Assembly: GCF_000524195.1 (NCBI RefSeq)
Contig: NW_020170408.1
Span: forward strand, 220,584-284,583
Direction: 5' to 3'
From: Echinococcus granulosus
Taxonomy: Eukaryota > Platyhelminthes > Cestoda > Cyclophyllidea > Taeniidae
DNA length: 64,000 nucleotides
The stretch's first letter is position 1, and the number at the start of each line of letters is the position of its first letter. The notes under the pieces were generated by a model. The model had not been told where the DNA came from. It did not search any database and saw nothing but the letters and a program-made list of their open reading frames with translations. The translations under genes and the position numbers were made by a program. Shown piece after piece: positions 63,726 through 64,000 of the stretch.

Positions 63726-64000
63726 GTAGGTGCGGTGGTTTGGGCATTTCCCCAACTGCAGAGGTGAAAACTCCCTGTCGGAGTGGCACTTCTTCATCGC
63801 GTAAAAATGCTTTAACGTTCTTTTTATGTATTTAAGAGTATTCTCTTTGTAGTAATTTACCAACGACATTTAAAATTTAAGAAGAACTTATTTAAAAAAT
63901 TGAAGGAAGTATAAAATTGGATCTCACAAGTCGGGAACTAAGGCAGTTGACCAGTAAAGGGCGATGAGTAAAGTGAATGTTAAAACAATACTTCGTATTT

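Overview
The window is nuclear DNA of a metazoan with intron-rich genes. It most likely comes from a parasitic flatworm, and a tapeworm fits best. The reasons are orthologues of animal genes (SUZ12, DYRK2-type kinase, LRP2BP, glucosidase II alpha, M6/PLP proteolipid, DEG/ENaC channel), an intron of only 33 bp beside introns of several kb, splice acceptors lying directly before two start codons (as trans-spliced flatworm mRNAs have), and about one gene per 10 kb. The species assignment is inference. No rRNA, tRNA, CRISPR array, bacterial operon or intact transposon was seen.

Layout: (1) 264-20686 (+), a DEG/ENaC-family channel gene whose 5' end lies at or before the left edge. Ten exons join in phase; the last large intron is 8.2 kb. 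Its introns hold a CATC/CATT minisatellite and a small dispersed repeat family. (2) 20890-25691 (-), glucosidase II alpha subunit (GH31, GANAB), six exons, convergent with the channel gene. (3) 26739-35472 (+), Polycomb protein SUZ12, nine exons. It is divergent from GANAB across about 1 kb with a CCAAT-box pair. (4) 35473-38887, mostly featureless, with an unexplained ORF at 36295-36570 that has a diverged inverted homologue inside the last SUZ12 intron. (5) 38888-41344 (-), LRP2-binding-protein-like Sel1-repeat protein, four exons. (6) 42207-53389 (+), class II DYRK kinase with a long Ser-rich C-terminal tail, divergent from LRP2BP. (7) 56240 to the right edge (+), an M6/PLP-family tetraspan membrane protein, with both ends outside what can be resolved.

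The genes do not form a pathway. They cover membrane excitability or adhesion (DEG/ENaC, M6), ER glycoprotein quality control (GANAB), chromatin repression (SUZ12), endocytic-receptor scaffolding (LRP2BP) and signalling (DYRK). Exon borders were placed by eye from GT/AG sites, phase continuity and family resemblance. No transcript data were available.
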